A stretch of DNA of 64,000 nt from Bacteroides faecis MAJ27 (GCF_900106755.1 NZ_FNNN01000009.1:140505-204504), one strand, 5' to 3'; numbered from the stretch's first letter, positions 8,461 through 17,355 are shown. Notes: a model not told the origin generated them from the sequence alone. Program-made: numbers and translations.

Positions 8461-9351
8461 ATGAAAAAACATCAACTTTGCTGCATCGGTCATATTACTT
8501 TAGACAAAGTAGTCACTCCTCTAAATACAGTCTACATGCCTGGAGGTACTGCTTTTTATTGTTCACATGCCATTCGTCATTTCAATGACATTGACTATGC
8601 ATTGATTACAGCCGTCGGTGCTACAGAAATAAAGGTAGTAGAAGAACTGCGTGAAACTGGGATCAATGTTACTGCATTACCCAGCAAACACTCCGTATAC
8701 TTTGAGAATATCTATGGAGAAAATCCCGATGACCGCACACAACGTGTATTGACTAAAGCCGATCCTTTCACCGCTTCTCAACTCCGGGAAATAGAGGCGG
8801 AGATTTATCACCTCGGGTCCCTGTTAGCTGATGATTTTTCTTTAGAAGTGATTAAGGAGTTATCTCAAAAAGGGCTGATAGCTGTCGACTCACAAGGATA
8901 CCTGCGTGAAGTCCGCGATACCCATGTATATCCGGTAGACTGGACTGACAAACGGGAGGCCCTGCAATATATCCATTTCCTGAAAGTGAATGAGCATGAA
9001 ATGGAAGTGCTTACCGGACTTTCCGATCCTCACGAGGCAGCACGAAAACTGCATGAATGGGGAGTCAAAGAAGTATTAGTCACATTAGGCAGTATGGGGT
9101 CTCTCATATTCGATGGAAAAGATTTCTACCGAATTCCTGCTTATAAGCCTCAGCAAGTAGTGGACGCCACTGGCTGTGGAGACACCTACACAATCGGATA
9201 TTTATATCGACGGGTATCGGGTGCAAGTATCGAAGAAGCAGGCCGATTTGCTGCTGCCATGTCTACATTAAAGATTGAAAAATCCGGTCCTTTCTGTGGG
9301 AATAAGGAAGATGTATTGCAATGTATGAAGACTGCAGAACAAATGTTCTGA
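8461..9351 (+). CDS. PfkB family carbohydrate kinase
   Basis: A 296-residue ribokinase-like sugar or nucleoside kinase. The ATG at 8461 is chosen; a longer frame would run back into the tRNA terminator. The PfkB signature DATGCGDTYTIGYL carries the anion hole and the catalytic base, Asp241. The N-terminus has the substrate lid region (GGTAFYCSHAIRHF) and LKVNEHEMEVLTG precedes the ATP site. The enzyme would phosphorylate a sugar-like hydroxyl in the cytoplasm, but the substrate cannot be told from the sequence. It stands alone, between the tRNA and a convergent fucosidase gene 15 bp away. Confidence 0.9.
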   Translation: MKKHQLCCIGHITLDKVVTPLNTVYMPGGTAFYCSHAIRHFNDIDYALITAVGATEIKVVEELRETGINVTALPSKHSVYFENIYGENPDDRTQRVLTKADPFTASQLREIEAEIYHLGSLLADDFSLEVIKELSQKGLIAVDSQGYLREVRDTHVYPVDWTDKREALQYIHFLKVNEHEMEVLTGLSDPHEAARKLHEWGVKEVLVTLGSMGSLIFDGKDFYRIPAYKPQQVVDATGCGDTYTIGYLYRRVSGASIEEAGRFAAAMSTLKIEKSGPFCGNKEDVLQCMKTAEQMF

Positions 9352-9366
9352 GTTCAAAGCAGATAT

Positions 9367-11013
9367 CTACTTTCTTATTTTAAACACCGGAGCAATCTCA
9401 TTCACTCGTTTATCAGGCATATTAATAATAAGTCCCTGATCAGTACGAGTGAATGTAACCTTTCCGTAACCTAGCAAGTCGATTCTGCTAATCTTCCCGG
9501 GATACTGTTCACTTCCTGCCGCCAACGATTTAATAATGACCTGTTTCTCTTCCGGCCATGCCAGCACTATCGCATATAAATTCTTGTCAGTTTGTGTAAA
9601 CCGAATTTCTTTTGAAGTTGCTCTATTATAAGTTCCTTCATTGAAGCCCTGCGCATTGATAGGAACGGAAGATTCTGCTATCGGACCTTCTCCAAAGACT
9701 TTCCACGGACGGGTATCAATAATACCTTCTTTATTAACAGCCATCCAGTCGCCCAAATCATTTAGAATCACTTCTTCTTTTTCATCAAATGTCCCATCTG
9801 CCCGAAGAGGAACGCTGAGCAACAGATTACCATTCTTACTGACAATATCGACTAAGAGTTTTACAACTGACGCTGCCGATTTATAACCATTGTGTTCATA
9901 AATAGAAGTGTTATAATGCCAACCGCCAATACATGAGCACGACTGCCAGGGTTCTTCGATAATCCTATCCGGAGCACCACGTTCCACATCCCAGACTAAA
10001 GCTTTACGTTGTTGTTCATCCAGTATCTTAGCGAGCATCACAGCTTCCAGCTTACCTTTATGATCCGCCATATTATGATTATAGAAATGCGCGGCAATCT
10101 TCAATCCCGCATCACTGATAGGATAAAAAGGAAGTACAGTCACATCAAAATAAATCAAATCCGGATGATACCGGTTGATAGCATCCAAGGTACGGTCATA
10201 GAAATTCGTACAATATTCCTGAGTAGGCAGACAAACACCCTTTCCCCATGCCCATTGCTTATGGATCATACCATTGCTCCAGCTGCCTTCACTCAGCGGA
10301 TGATTCTGTGCATATAAATCCTGGGGGTCATACCCTTCCCACCATTTTCCTTTACCATCCTCCTTAGTCAGCTTTCCATCATAAGGAATACCGGCTTTCG
10401 GACCTTCCCTGTCATAACGCTGTGAAGGTTCATACCAGGTCCAGGCGTGATCGGCATGGAAGCTAATTCCAAAAGGAAGCTCATATTTACGTGCTGCTTT
10501 CTCCCATTCCGCCAGAATATCTCTTTTTGGGCCCATATTCACCGAATTCCACGGCTGGTATTGGCTATCCCAAAGATCCATATTATCATGATGATTGCCC
10601 AATGCAAAAAAATACTGTGCCCCTATCTTCTTATATAGTGCAACCAATTTATCCGGGTCCCATCTTTCGGCCTTAAACAGAGGGATAATATCTTTAAACC
10701 CCACCTCTGACGGATGCCCATAATGCTTCACATGATGATTATAAGCCCTTGAACCTTCAAAATACAGTTCACGCGCCATCCAGTCACCGGAGCCCTCTAC
10801 ACACTGTGGTCCCCAATGCGCCCAAATACCAAACTTGGCATTTCTAAACCATTCCGGTACTTTATAATTTCGCAGAGATTCCCAGGTAGGCTTAAACTTT
10901 CCTTCCATCATTTTTTCATTCTTTTCTGAGACAGGTACAGAATAATCCTGAGCCATTGCCATCTCTGCCGATAATAACAGAGCAGAAGCCAATAATAATA
11001 GTCTTGTTTTCAT
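9367..11013 (-). CDS. GH29 alpha-L-fucosidase, exported
   Basis: A 548-residue glycoside hydrolase of family 29. The ATG at 11013 (MKTRLLLLASALLLSAEMAMAQ) gives a proper signal peptide, whereas a start nine codons upstream would bury it. The TIM-barrel is recognisable from FGIWAHWGPQ, FFALGNHHDNMDLWDS and the nucleophile strand PDLIYFD (Asp290). The C-terminal region, about 440-548, is a beta-sandwich with LYAIVLAWPEE. GH29 enzymes remove terminal alpha-L-fucose with retention of configuration; in gut Bacteroides the targets are host or plant fucosylated glycans. The acid/base residue is not obvious by eye. It is divergent from an AraC regulator, which probably controls it. Confidence 0.93.
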   Translation of the reverse strand: MKTRLLLLASALLLSAEMAMAQDYSVPVSEKNEKMMEGKFKPTWESLRNYKVPEWFRNAKFGIWAHWGPQCVEGSGDWMARELYFEGSRAYNHHVKHYGHPSEVGFKDIIPLFKAERWDPDKLVALYKKIGAQYFFALGNHHDNMDLWDSQYQPWNSVNMGPKRDILAEWEKAARKYELPFGISFHADHAWTWYEPSQRYDREGPKAGIPYDGKLTKEDGKGKWWEGYDPQDLYAQNHPLSEGSWSNGMIHKQWAWGKGVCLPTQEYCTNFYDRTLDAINRYHPDLIYFDVTVLPFYPISDAGLKIAAHFYNHNMADHKGKLEAVMLAKILDEQQRKALVWDVERGAPDRIIEEPWQSCSCIGGWHYNTSIYEHNGYKSAASVVKLLVDIVSKNGNLLLSVPLRADGTFDEKEEVILNDLGDWMAVNKEGIIDTRPWKVFGEGPIAESSVPINAQGFNEGTYNRATSKEIRFTQTDKNLYAIVLAWPEEKQVIIKSLAAGSEQYPGKISRIDLLGYGKVTFTRTDQGLIINMPDKRVNEIAPVFKIRK

Positions 11014-11053
11014 GGTATAGTTATTTATGTATTCCTCCACATTTGTGTGAATG

Positions 11054-11061
11054 CAAAGATA
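11054..11061 (-). promoter_or_regulatory. -7 promoter element for the GH29 gene
   Basis: TATCTTTG on the minus strand, 40 nt before the start codon at 11013. The rest of the 240-bp divergent intergenic region (11014-11252) shows no clear dyad for AraC binding. Confidence 0.55.
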
Positions 11062-11252
11062 AAGAGCAATTCGGCATTTCTACTATCTAAAGACGTCATC
11101 ACATAGGACATTATCGATTTTTATATCTAAAAACAGTTCTTCCGACACGAAAACGAGTGATTCAAGATGAAATAATAGCTTTTCCATTGGATAATAAATA
11201 TAGTTATCGTTATTTTGCAAGCAGCTTTGTTTTCTATTCAATCATTTGAACC

Positions 11253-12113
11253 ATGACACAATCAATTGACCAGCTACATTTGCTTATATTAAACGTAGGA
11301 CTAGCCATCCACAACGCAGACTGGAATTGGAGAAACGTGAACAGTCCATTCACCAGACTTTATTATGTAACCGAAGGGGCTGCCCGTATCCTATTGCCGA
11401 CAGGGATACAGGAATTAAAGCCGGATCATCTCTATCTGGTTCCATCATTTACAACTCACAGTTATTTGTGTGATACCCATTTTGTCCATTATTACCTTCA
11501 TATATACGAAGACCACCAATCAGAATCAAGCATCCTGGAGGACTTTAGTTTCCCGACAGAGATACCGGCAGGAGATTTAGAACTGCCTCTTATTAAAAGA
11601 TTGTGCGGAATAAATCCTACCATGCAGCTACCACAATCCGATCCTACAAGCTACGATAACAACCCCACATTAATCAAGAACATCATAAAGAACAAACAAC
11701 GCACCTTTTGTGACAAAGTAGAATCACGGGGAATAGTTTATCAGCTCATGGCACGTTTCTTAAAAGACGCCCAGCCTAAGACAGAAATAAACGATGACCG
11801 GATTCAAAAAGTACTTTCTTATATCCGAAAGAATATTTATAAAACAATAGATATAGATTCATTGGCAGCAATCTCCTGTCTGTCCAAAGATCATTTCATC
11901 CGACTTTTCAAAAAAGAAATAAACAACACACCATTGCAATACATCAACCAAAAGAAAATAGAAAAAGCACAGCTTATATTGATAACAGACAGTATGCCGG
12001 TAAAGAACATATCTTATCTGCTGGCTTATGAAGACCACTCTTATTTCAACCGCTTATTTAAAAAGCTGACAGGAGTTACTCCACAGCAATACAGAGATAG
12101 GTACAAGAAATAA
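11253..12113 (+). CDS. AraC family transcriptional regulator
   Basis: A 286-residue one-component regulator. The N-terminal half carries a cupin-type effector domain (AARILLPTGIQELKPDHLYLVPSFTTHSY). The C-terminal 100 residues are the double helix-turn-helix AraC domain: IDIDSLAAISCLSKDHFIRLFKKE for the first HTH, NISYLLAYEDHSYFNRLFKK for the second, and the closing GVTPQQYRDRYKK. Bacterial AraC proteins of this layout respond to sugars and usually activate nearby genes. The divergent GH29 fucosidase is the obvious target, so fucose or a fucosylated oligosaccharide is an inferred, untested effector. Confidence 0.93.
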   Translation: MTQSIDQLHLLILNVGLAIHNADWNWRNVNSPFTRLYYVTEGAARILLPTGIQELKPDHLYLVPSFTTHSYLCDTHFVHYYLHIYEDHQSESSILEDFSFPTEIPAGDLELPLIKRLCGINPTMQLPQSDPTSYDNNPTLIKNIIKNKQRTFCDKVESRGIVYQLMARFLKDAQPKTEINDDRIQKVLSYIRKNIYKTIDIDSLAAISCLSKDHFIRLFKKEINNTPLQYINQKKIEKAQLILITDSMPVKNISYLLAYEDHSYFNRLFKKLTGVTPQQYRDRYKK

Positions 12114-12261
12114 TAATACAGTAAATTACACTCCCATATCCAGCCATTGTTTTTCAATATTTGTCCGCAAATAATACCTGATTATGAAGTTATAACAGCA
12201 GAGAACATTTCTAGCTGATTATTAAGGCATTAGCAATATCTATTTTTTGGTTTAAAACCAA

Positions 12262-12334
12262 TGCCCCGTTCCTTTAAAACCAACGGCATGTTCCTCGGTG
12301 AGGAACGACCTGTTTCTTTTAAAGGAACGGGGCA
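12262..12334. repeat. Nested palindrome (18-bp arms with inner hairpin)
   Basis: TGCCCCGTTCCTTTAAAA at 12262-12279 is exactly complementary to 12317-12334. Between the arms sits a second perfect hairpin, GTTCCTC/GAGGAAC, at 12290-12306. A short copy of the TTTAAAACCAA motif precedes the left arm. It lies between convergent genes (AraC and the small membrane operon) and may end transcription from both sides, but no T-run is attached. Confidence 0.8.
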
Positions 12335-12379
12335 CTACGATTTTCCCTACAGATATTTGTTCTTGTTTTTAACTATCCT

Positions 12380-12571
12380 TTAGTCCTTATCTCTCTTATA
12401 CTTTTCTCGTTTTTTCCTGTTCTGAATAAGTTGCCCTACAAAAACACCACTCATTGTGAAAATCATTGCAATGGAAGCCGAGTGCCAACGACTACTCTCC
12501 GTACATAAAAGGATAGTAAACGCCCCAAAAATTACAACAAAGAATAATGCTAATTTAATATTATCTTTCAT
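12380..12571 (-). CDS. Small two-helix membrane protein
   Basis: A 63-residue protein of unknown family. It has two hydrophobic segments (LALFFVVIFGAFTILLC and ASIAMIFTMSGVFVGQLI) and a very basic tail (KKREKYKRDKD) that should stay in the cytoplasm. It overlaps the preceding gene by 11 bp, so the two are translationally linked. It is the last of three consecutive small membrane protein genes. No function can be assigned. Confidence 0.65.
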   Translation of the reverse strand: MKDNIKLALFFVVIFGAFTILLCTESSRWHSASIAMIFTMSGVFVGQLIQNRKKREKYKRDKD

Positions 12572-12935
12572 AATTCCTTGAGCACTTTAATTTAACAATC
12601 AGGAAATAAGCGCTTTGCAGAAAGATACCAATAAAAATCACTTTTATGCCATCAATATCAAAAGTATGCTCACGCAGAACTTCTACTATTTTTAAAGAAC
12701 CCAATAGTGCAATCATAAACGTGAAAGAGTATCGCAAAGCCCCATTTCTGATTCTTTGATATTCAATCTTCGTACTTTTGCAGGCCCAAGGGAAAAGACA
12801 CACCAAACTACAACTTATAAACACAGATACTATGGTATCATATAAGAAAGGGATCATAAGCACCTCATATATTCCCCAAACGGCAAGTAGTATAAGGATA
12901 ATGATATCAGCTACATTCTCTTTTACATATTGCAT
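12561..12935 (-). CDS. Integral membrane protein, unknown function
   Basis: I start it at the internal ATG at 12935 (MQYVKENVADIIILIL), which leaves a 4-bp gap to the gene before it; an ATG at 12974 would overlap that gene by 35 bp. The 124-residue product has about four hydrophobic segments (ADIIILILLAVWGIYEVLMI, TIVSVFISCSLVCLFPWAC, ALRYSFTFMIALLGSLKIV, KVIFIGIFLQSAYFLIV). No family was recognised. Its place between two other small membrane proteins suggests a membrane complex, which is inference only. Confidence 0.65.
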   Translation of the reverse strand: MQYVKENVADIIILILLAVWGIYEVLMIPFLYDTIVSVFISCSLVCLFPWACKSTKIEYQRIRNGALRYSFTFMIALLGSLKIVEVLREHTFDIDGIKVIFIGIFLQSAYFLIVKLKCSRNYER

Positions 12936-12939
12936 AACA

Positions 12940-13158
12940 TTAGTGTATTTTACGACGTTCTCTATAAAAGTCATATACCAATAATAAGGCTGTAAGAGCC
13001 AACATTATAAGCATAAAAGTATTAGGATATTTCTCATTTATTCTCATTTTATAGATGAATAAATAAGCAACAGGCAATATCCATATCCTTTTAAGAAGCA
13101 TTACCAAAATTCTTCTCATATTACTAACCCTCCTCAATGCCACTAAGACATTTAACAT
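12940..13158 (-). CDS. Small membrane protein, unknown function
   Basis: 72 residues if started at 13158. An alternative ATG 13 codons in (MRRILVMLLKRIWILP) is equally plausible. Two hydrophobic stretches (IWILPVAYLFIYKM and TFMLIMLALTALLLVYDFY) are followed by a basic end (RERRKIH). It is the first of three short membrane protein genes on this strand, 46 bp downstream of a beta-barrel gene. No recognisable family. Confidence 0.55.
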   Translation of the reverse strand: MLNVLVALRRVSNMRRILVMLLKRIWILPVAYLFIYKMRINEKYPNTFMLIMLALTALLLVYDFYRERRKIH

Positions 13159-13204
13159 TTCTGATTATCAAGACCTTTGATGTTTTTTTTCGTGGATATT
13201 TATA

Positions 13205-13852
13205 TTAAAAGCAAAAAATTAACCCCAATTGGAAATCAAGACGCCGTACATAGATTCTATCAAGTTTATCAGGTCGCAACGTTTCTTCCACATCATCAAG
13301 TGTCATTTTTATCTTTTTAAAATCGCCAGTTAAAATCGAGAATCCTCCGTTTACTGCAAGATGGCCTGTCAACTTATATTCAATTCCAAAATCCATATTC
13401 CCGGCAAATGCACCGGAGCTACATTTAAAATCAGCATTACTACGCCCTTCGTTTCGATAATGCAGATAACCAACTCCTAACACATAACTAAAAAAAGTTC
13501 TTTCGTTTATTGGTATTTTAAATCCGAGTTGTGGTCCTAAGTACCAAAGATCCACATTGTCAGCAACATTCGTGCCATCATCAAGACCATAATTGGCAGA
13601 AGTACCGGAGAGGTTAAATTTTAATCCGGCAACCCAAAACTTATCAATTCGATAGAGCGCTTTCACATTACACATCAAACCTCCATCATACCCTCCACGA
13701 TAACCAATACCAAAAGGTGACAAGTTTGATTTTCCAAACAATACACCTTTTCCACCCTCTACTGAGATAAAAAGCTTATCTTTAGAGAAACTTTGTGCAA
13801 ATCCCACCATAGCAGAAAGCACAAATAAGAAAGATAAAATAAGTTTTCTCAT
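13205..13852 (-). CDS. Outer-membrane beta-barrel protein
   Basis: A 215-residue protein when started at 13852 (MRKLILSFLFVLSAMVGFAQ, a good signal peptide); upstream in-frame ATGs add 6 or 18 implausible residues. The body is made of short amphipathic strands separated by glycine turns (GIGYRGGYDGGLMCNVKALYRI, FFSYVLGVGYLHYRNEG, HLAVNGGFSILTGDFK) and ends with LDFQLGLIFCF. The terminal aromatic is the usual outer-membrane insertion signal. It fits an OmpA/OmpW-like eight-stranded barrel without other domains. It lies downstream of the glycine-zipper lipoprotein, and the two may be co-transcribed. Confidence 0.75.
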   Translation of the reverse strand: MRKLILSFLFVLSAMVGFAQSFSKDKLFISVEGGKGVLFGKSNLSPFGIGYRGGYDGGLMCNVKALYRIDKFWVAGLKFNLSGTSANYGLDDGTNVADNVDLWYLGPQLGFKIPINERTFFSYVLGVGYLHYRNEGRSNADFKCSSGAFAGNMDFGIEYKLTGHLAVNGGFSILTGDFKKIKMTLDDVEETLRPDKLDRIYVRRLDFQLGLIFCF

Positions 13853-13937
13853 CTTACTATTTTTTATGTCCATAGTCACATGAATAATGACATTAGATAT
13901 CACCAATTCATGTGACTATTGCTGTTTACACTTATTA

Positions 13938-14801
13938 TTACGGCTTTAAAGAGACAACCTCTTCCGGCTCTATCCACAAGATCGCACTACTCTCCGCGAC
14001 TACCACAGAAGAAACCAGGGCCTTACGTTCAGTAAGTGGTAATTGAGCATCAGATATAATCTGTACACAACCTTGTGTATATTCTTTCAAATCATCTTCA
14101 TTAGTTATCAGACTTGCTGTTGAAACATAGCTATGAATCACATCCAACTGCTGAGCATACTCAGGCGCTTTCGCTTTATAGTATGATATTAATTGTTCAT
14201 CACTTTGCATAAGCTCAGATGTGAGTGGCATCGTTTTTACATTATTCATTATTGCATCTTCATCACTTGCAGACAAAGAATAACCATATTTTTCCGCTTT
14301 GGGCACAATAAGATTTGTCCATTCTTCAGCTGTCAAATTCTGATCAAAGATACCTTCATTCTCTTCTGCTATTTCAAGAAGAATTGCATTATGCGAAAAT
14401 CCAATGCTATCCTCCTGTTCCATTAAACAAGGAATATCTCTTACAAAAGCCACTTCGTTAGGAAGTTCCGGTCTAGGAACAACATAAGCACAAGATGCAC
14501 CTAACGCAGAAAAAATAGCACCACCAATTAGTGCACCTCCACCTCCAAGAGAAGAGCCTAATAATGCACCCGTAGCATCACAAGCCAACACAGTTCTGAA
14601 CCACTTCCAAAATCCTCTTGTACTTGTGGACGTAGCATGAGTCGCAGCAAAATCTTGGCTATAAAGATTTAAAGCCTCGTTCAATTTCACATAATTTACT
14701 TCAACTTCTGTTTTCTCTTTTACATCTGTTTTAACGTCGTCAGAACACGAAACGCAATAGAAGCTACATAGTAATAGCATAAATAACAATTTAGTTTTCA
14801 T
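13938..14801 (-). CDS. Lipoprotein with glycine-zipper hydrophobic segment, unknown function
   Basis: A 287-residue lipoprotein (FYCVSC lipobox, Cys19). Residues 76-107 form an unusual glycine/alanine-rich hydrophobic stretch (ATGALLGSSLGGGGALIGG and on), preceded by an aromatic-basic patch, RGFWKWFRT. Such glycine zippers pack membrane helices and occur in pore-forming peptides and in outer-membrane lipoproteins. The remaining 180 residues are acidic, mostly helical and not assignable to a family. A 60-residue region before the zipper is rich in Ser and Thr. It precedes a beta-barrel gene in the same direction. The function is unknown; either a structural envelope protein or a toxin-like secreted factor is possible. 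Confidence 0.7.
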   Translation of the reverse strand: MKTKLLFMLLLCSFYCVSCSDDVKTDVKEKTEVEVNYVKLNEALNLYSQDFAATHATSTSTRGFWKWFRTVLACDATGALLGSSLGGGGALIGGAIFSALGASCAYVVPRPELPNEVAFVRDIPCLMEQEDSIGFSHNAILLEIAEENEGIFDQNLTAEEWTNLIVPKAEKYGYSLSASDEDAIMNNVKTMPLTSELMQSDEQLISYYKAKAPEYAQQLDVIHSYVSTASLITNEDDLKEYTQGCVQIISDAQLPLTERKALVSSVVVAESSAILWIEPEEVVSLKP

Positions 14802-15011
14802 AAAATCTTAGATTTAGAACATTATTGATTATAACTCTCCAGTTTTAGAATACAACACTCACGAAACTTGGAAAAAGATGAATGTTAATAATAGAACGTT
14901 GGCCTCCATTCTTTTTTATTGTTAGTTCCACAAGGAATATAGTTTTTTGTAAAAACACCGTAAAAGTCACTTTAGGATTATTGTAACAAACGTATATTCA
15001 CAATTTATTTC

Positions 15012-15368
15012 TTATTGCACAGTAAATATACCTTCCAACAAACAATCATCCAAAGTAATATAGATAGTATACTCTCCTTTATCGCAAGATGACATATCAA
15101 TCATGACAAAGTTAGTGTTGTGATAAGTTTTGGAATGCACAATTTCACCAGTAGCTTTATTCGTCACAGTAATGGTAGCATAATCTTTCGTTCTATCGAA
15201 ATTTACATTAAGAATATTAGAAAGAATAGCACAGTTCTCAGAAGGAGGGAAAATGGGTATTTCCATTGGATTGGGGCGTGCTTTTCTTTGCAAACAAATA
15301 TCATGCGCAGATGCCCACTTCCCTATTACAAGCAAACTACAAAGTAGTAATAATAGTTTTATTCTCAT
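15012..15368 (-). CDS. DUF3244 family exported protein
   Basis: A 118-residue secreted protein: signal peptide ending WASA (about residue 21), then one small Ig-like beta-sandwich. Recognisable strands are YATITVTNKATGEIVHSKTY and GEYTIYITLDDCLLEGIFTV, typical of the DUF3244 family that is common in Bacteroides near TPR regulators. The biochemical role is unknown. Upstream are a -7 element and six 11-nt repeats that resemble a Pho box, so induction under phosphate limitation is plausible. The TPR regulator gene lies 160 bp upstream on the same strand. Confidence 0.8.
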   Translation of the reverse strand: MRIKLLLLLCSLLVIGKWASAHDICLQRKARPNPMEIPIFPPSENCAILSNILNVNFDRTKDYATITVTNKATGEIVHSKTYHNTNFVMIDMSSCDKGEYTIYITLDDCLLEGIFTVQ

Positions 15369-15394
15369 AACACTTGCTTTTATTGGTTATGGTA

Positions 15395-15402
15395 CAAATG
15401 TA
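15395..15402 (-). promoter_or_regulatory. -7 promoter element for the DUF3244 gene
   Basis: TACATTTG on the minus strand (TAnnTTTG consensus), 27 nt before the start codon. Confidence 0.6.
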
Positions 15403-15429
15403 AGGGATAAGACTTAAATAAATTCAGCT

Positions 15430-15516
15430 ATCTGGTCACAATTAAGTTACAAGATTAAATATAGGCCTCAGTAGTAAGTTACAAAAGAGTTACAGAAAAG
15501 TCACAAAGATGTCACA
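15430..15516 (-). promoter_or_regulatory. Pho-box-like array of 11-nt repeats upstream of DUF3244
   Basis: Read on the minus strand, four consecutive 11-mers begin TGTGAC, TGTGAC, TGTAAC, TGTAAC (15516 down to 15473). After 21 nt, two more follow, TGTAAC and TGTGAC (15451 down to 15430). The exact 11-nt step and the TGTnAC core match the geometry of PhoB direct repeats in enterobacteria (7-mer plus 4). The regulator in Bacteroides is inferred. Confidence 0.6.
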
Positions 15517-15530
15517 CACCCAGTAAACCT

Positions 15531-17156
15531 CTATAGAACAAGGTATTGTCGTGTAGTCATCCATTCAAAAAAGTCTTCACCCAATTTAATTTTCATACGA
15601 CTTTTCCTACTTTTAAATGCTCCTTCAGAAGCACGTGTACATAATAAGATTGTTTCTTTAGAGCAACCCAACAAAAAAAATGCGCAATGAAGCAAGTCCT
15701 CTTTTGTTAAATCAACGTGTTGAATTTTCAATTTAAGCATAATGTCACCAAAAGTTTCATAAATACTCTCACAAATTATCTGCCCTTCTTGAATACTTAA
15801 AGAGACATCAACTCCCATCTTTTTCTCTAAGAAAAGAAGTTTTTCATAAACTTCCGTCCTTCGAAACAACTGAAGACAAAGTTTTAAACTCGGCTCCAGC
15901 ATTTTTATAAAATCAGATTCACTATTATCCTGACCTTCAATGTCTCCAGAAAGAATATCCGTACGGTTCTTCATTAACTGACTTTGCAGTTCAAGATATT
16001 TCTTTTTACGACTTTTATCAATCAAAAGATAAACCGTTCCTCCAATGATAAAGAAGAGCAACAGTAATAAGACCTCTATCTTATATCTTCCTCCGAGTTT
16101 CTGTTGATAAAGTTCGATTTCATATTTATCAACCAAATGAGCTGTTTCTACCGCCTTTGTCGTATCGTAGATCGAATCAAGATAATAGATAAAAGAATCT
16201 GCAGCCTCTATAACAGCAGGATAATTTTTCTCCTCCTTCTCTAGTTTATATAATTCGCCATAACTCCCTCCACGATTATATATATAAGGAGAAGATTTAC
16301 TCCGATTCAAATAGTATCGTGCAGAATCTATTTGATGCAAGTTTCGCAGAATCCTTCCTTTCCAGAGATATTCTGTGAATAAACTAGTACCTGCAGGTGC
16401 AGAAGATATAGAAGCAGATATATATTGATTTGCCTTCTGAGATTCTCCTTCTTCGCTATATAAAATACCCAATTCACCCAATATAAGAGATTTATAATAA
16501 TCTTCCCCTATATTTTCAGCAATATCCAATGCCTCTTGATAATAGACCAAAGCACTATCCAGTTGATGTTGAAGCATAAAAACATACCCTATTCCTCTGA
16601 CAGCATAAAATAAGCCATCATCTTTCTTTTGCTTAATATAAATTTCATGCGCTTTATGATGCGCACGCATAGCATCCTCATAAAGATTCTGCTCCTCATA
16701 GCATCCCGCCAAATTCTCATAAATTGCCCCCAAATAAAGATGTTCACTCTCTTTAGGAATAACCTTCAGTGCTTGCAAAAAATCTTTCACTGCTAAATCC
16801 ATACACCGCATATCCCGATACACGCAGCCCCGATAATAATAAGCCTGCATTTTTCGCTCATCATTCCAACTTCTTTTATAATAATCTACTGCATACCGAA
16901 TTAACGAATCACTTGATTCATGAATATACATCTTAGTTCTTGCGCGAGTTAAAAATATTGCATAATCAGCCCTATTAGAACCAGACAATTTTTCCACATG
17001 TGGAATCGATTCAAGAATAGCCAAAGCACTGTCAGGAAACTCTTGCATCAGCGAATCGGCACGATGTAAAAGAGACGTTTTATCACTATCTCGATGGCAG
17101 GCAAAGAGAAATATGAAAAAGAATAATCCTGTTATTGAATATTTATGTAATTTCAT
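15531..17156 (-). CDS. Membrane-anchored TPR protein with C-terminal HTH (regulator)
   Basis: 541 residues when started at 17156. A signal/lipobox (FFFIFLFAC) is followed by about 300 residues of tetratricopeptide repeats, for example AYYYRGCVYRDMRCMDLAVKDFLQAL and LFYAVRGIGYVFMLQHQLDSALVYYQEAL. A strong transmembrane helix follows (IEVLLLLLFFIIGGTVYLLI), then a cytoplasmic coiled region. The C-terminus has a LuxR-like helix-turn-helix (LTKEDLLHCAFFLLGCSKETI, then FKSRKSRMKIKLG). This places TPRs in the periplasm and the DNA-binding end in the cytoplasm, a direct sensor-to-DNA layout seen in Bacteroides regulators. Its promoter is divergent from the SusC gene, so it is the likely controller of that locus. 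The ligand is unknown. Confidence 0.8.
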   Translation of the reverse strand: MKLHKYSITGLFFFIFLFACHRDSDKTSLLHRADSLMQEFPDSALAILESIPHVEKLSGSNRADYAIFLTRARTKMYIHESSDSLIRYAVDYYKRSWNDERKMQAYYYRGCVYRDMRCMDLAVKDFLQALKVIPKESEHLYLGAIYENLAGCYEEQNLYEDAMRAHHKAHEIYIKQKKDDGLFYAVRGIGYVFMLQHQLDSALVYYQEALDIAENIGEDYYKSLILGELGILYSEEGESQKANQYISASISSAPAGTSLFTEYLWKGRILRNLHQIDSARYYLNRSKSSPYIYNRGGSYGELYKLEKEEKNYPAVIEAADSFIYYLDSIYDTTKAVETAHLVDKYEIELYQQKLGGRYKIEVLLLLLFFIIGGTVYLLIDKSRKKKYLELQSQLMKNRTDILSGDIEGQDNSESDFIKMLEPSLKLCLQLFRRTEVYEKLLFLEKKMGVDVSLSIQEGQIICESIYETFGDIMLKLKIQHVDLTKEDLLHCAFFLLGCSKETILLCTRASEGAFKSRKSRMKIKLGEDFFEWMTTRQYLVL

Positions 17157-17172
17157 TATTTCTTTCGTTTTA

Positions 17173-17180
17173 CAAATGTA
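17173..17180 (-). promoter_or_regulatory. -7 promoter element for the TPR/HTH regulator
   Basis: TACATTTG on the minus strand, 17 nt before the start codon at 17156. On the other strand a weaker TACTTTCG at 17307-17314 could serve the SusC gene. Confidence 0.55.
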
Positions 17181-17355
17181 CATAAAGAAAAGCAAACAAG
17201 CAACAAAAAGACAAATAAAAATAATCTACACCTACTCTGACAATGTTAAAATTGAGCTTTCTATGTCTTTCCAAAATCTTTTTTGCATTTCATTTGTTCA
17301 CTTTGTTACTTTCGCCGGAAGACGGCAGAATAAACTTCAACCTAAATAATAACGA

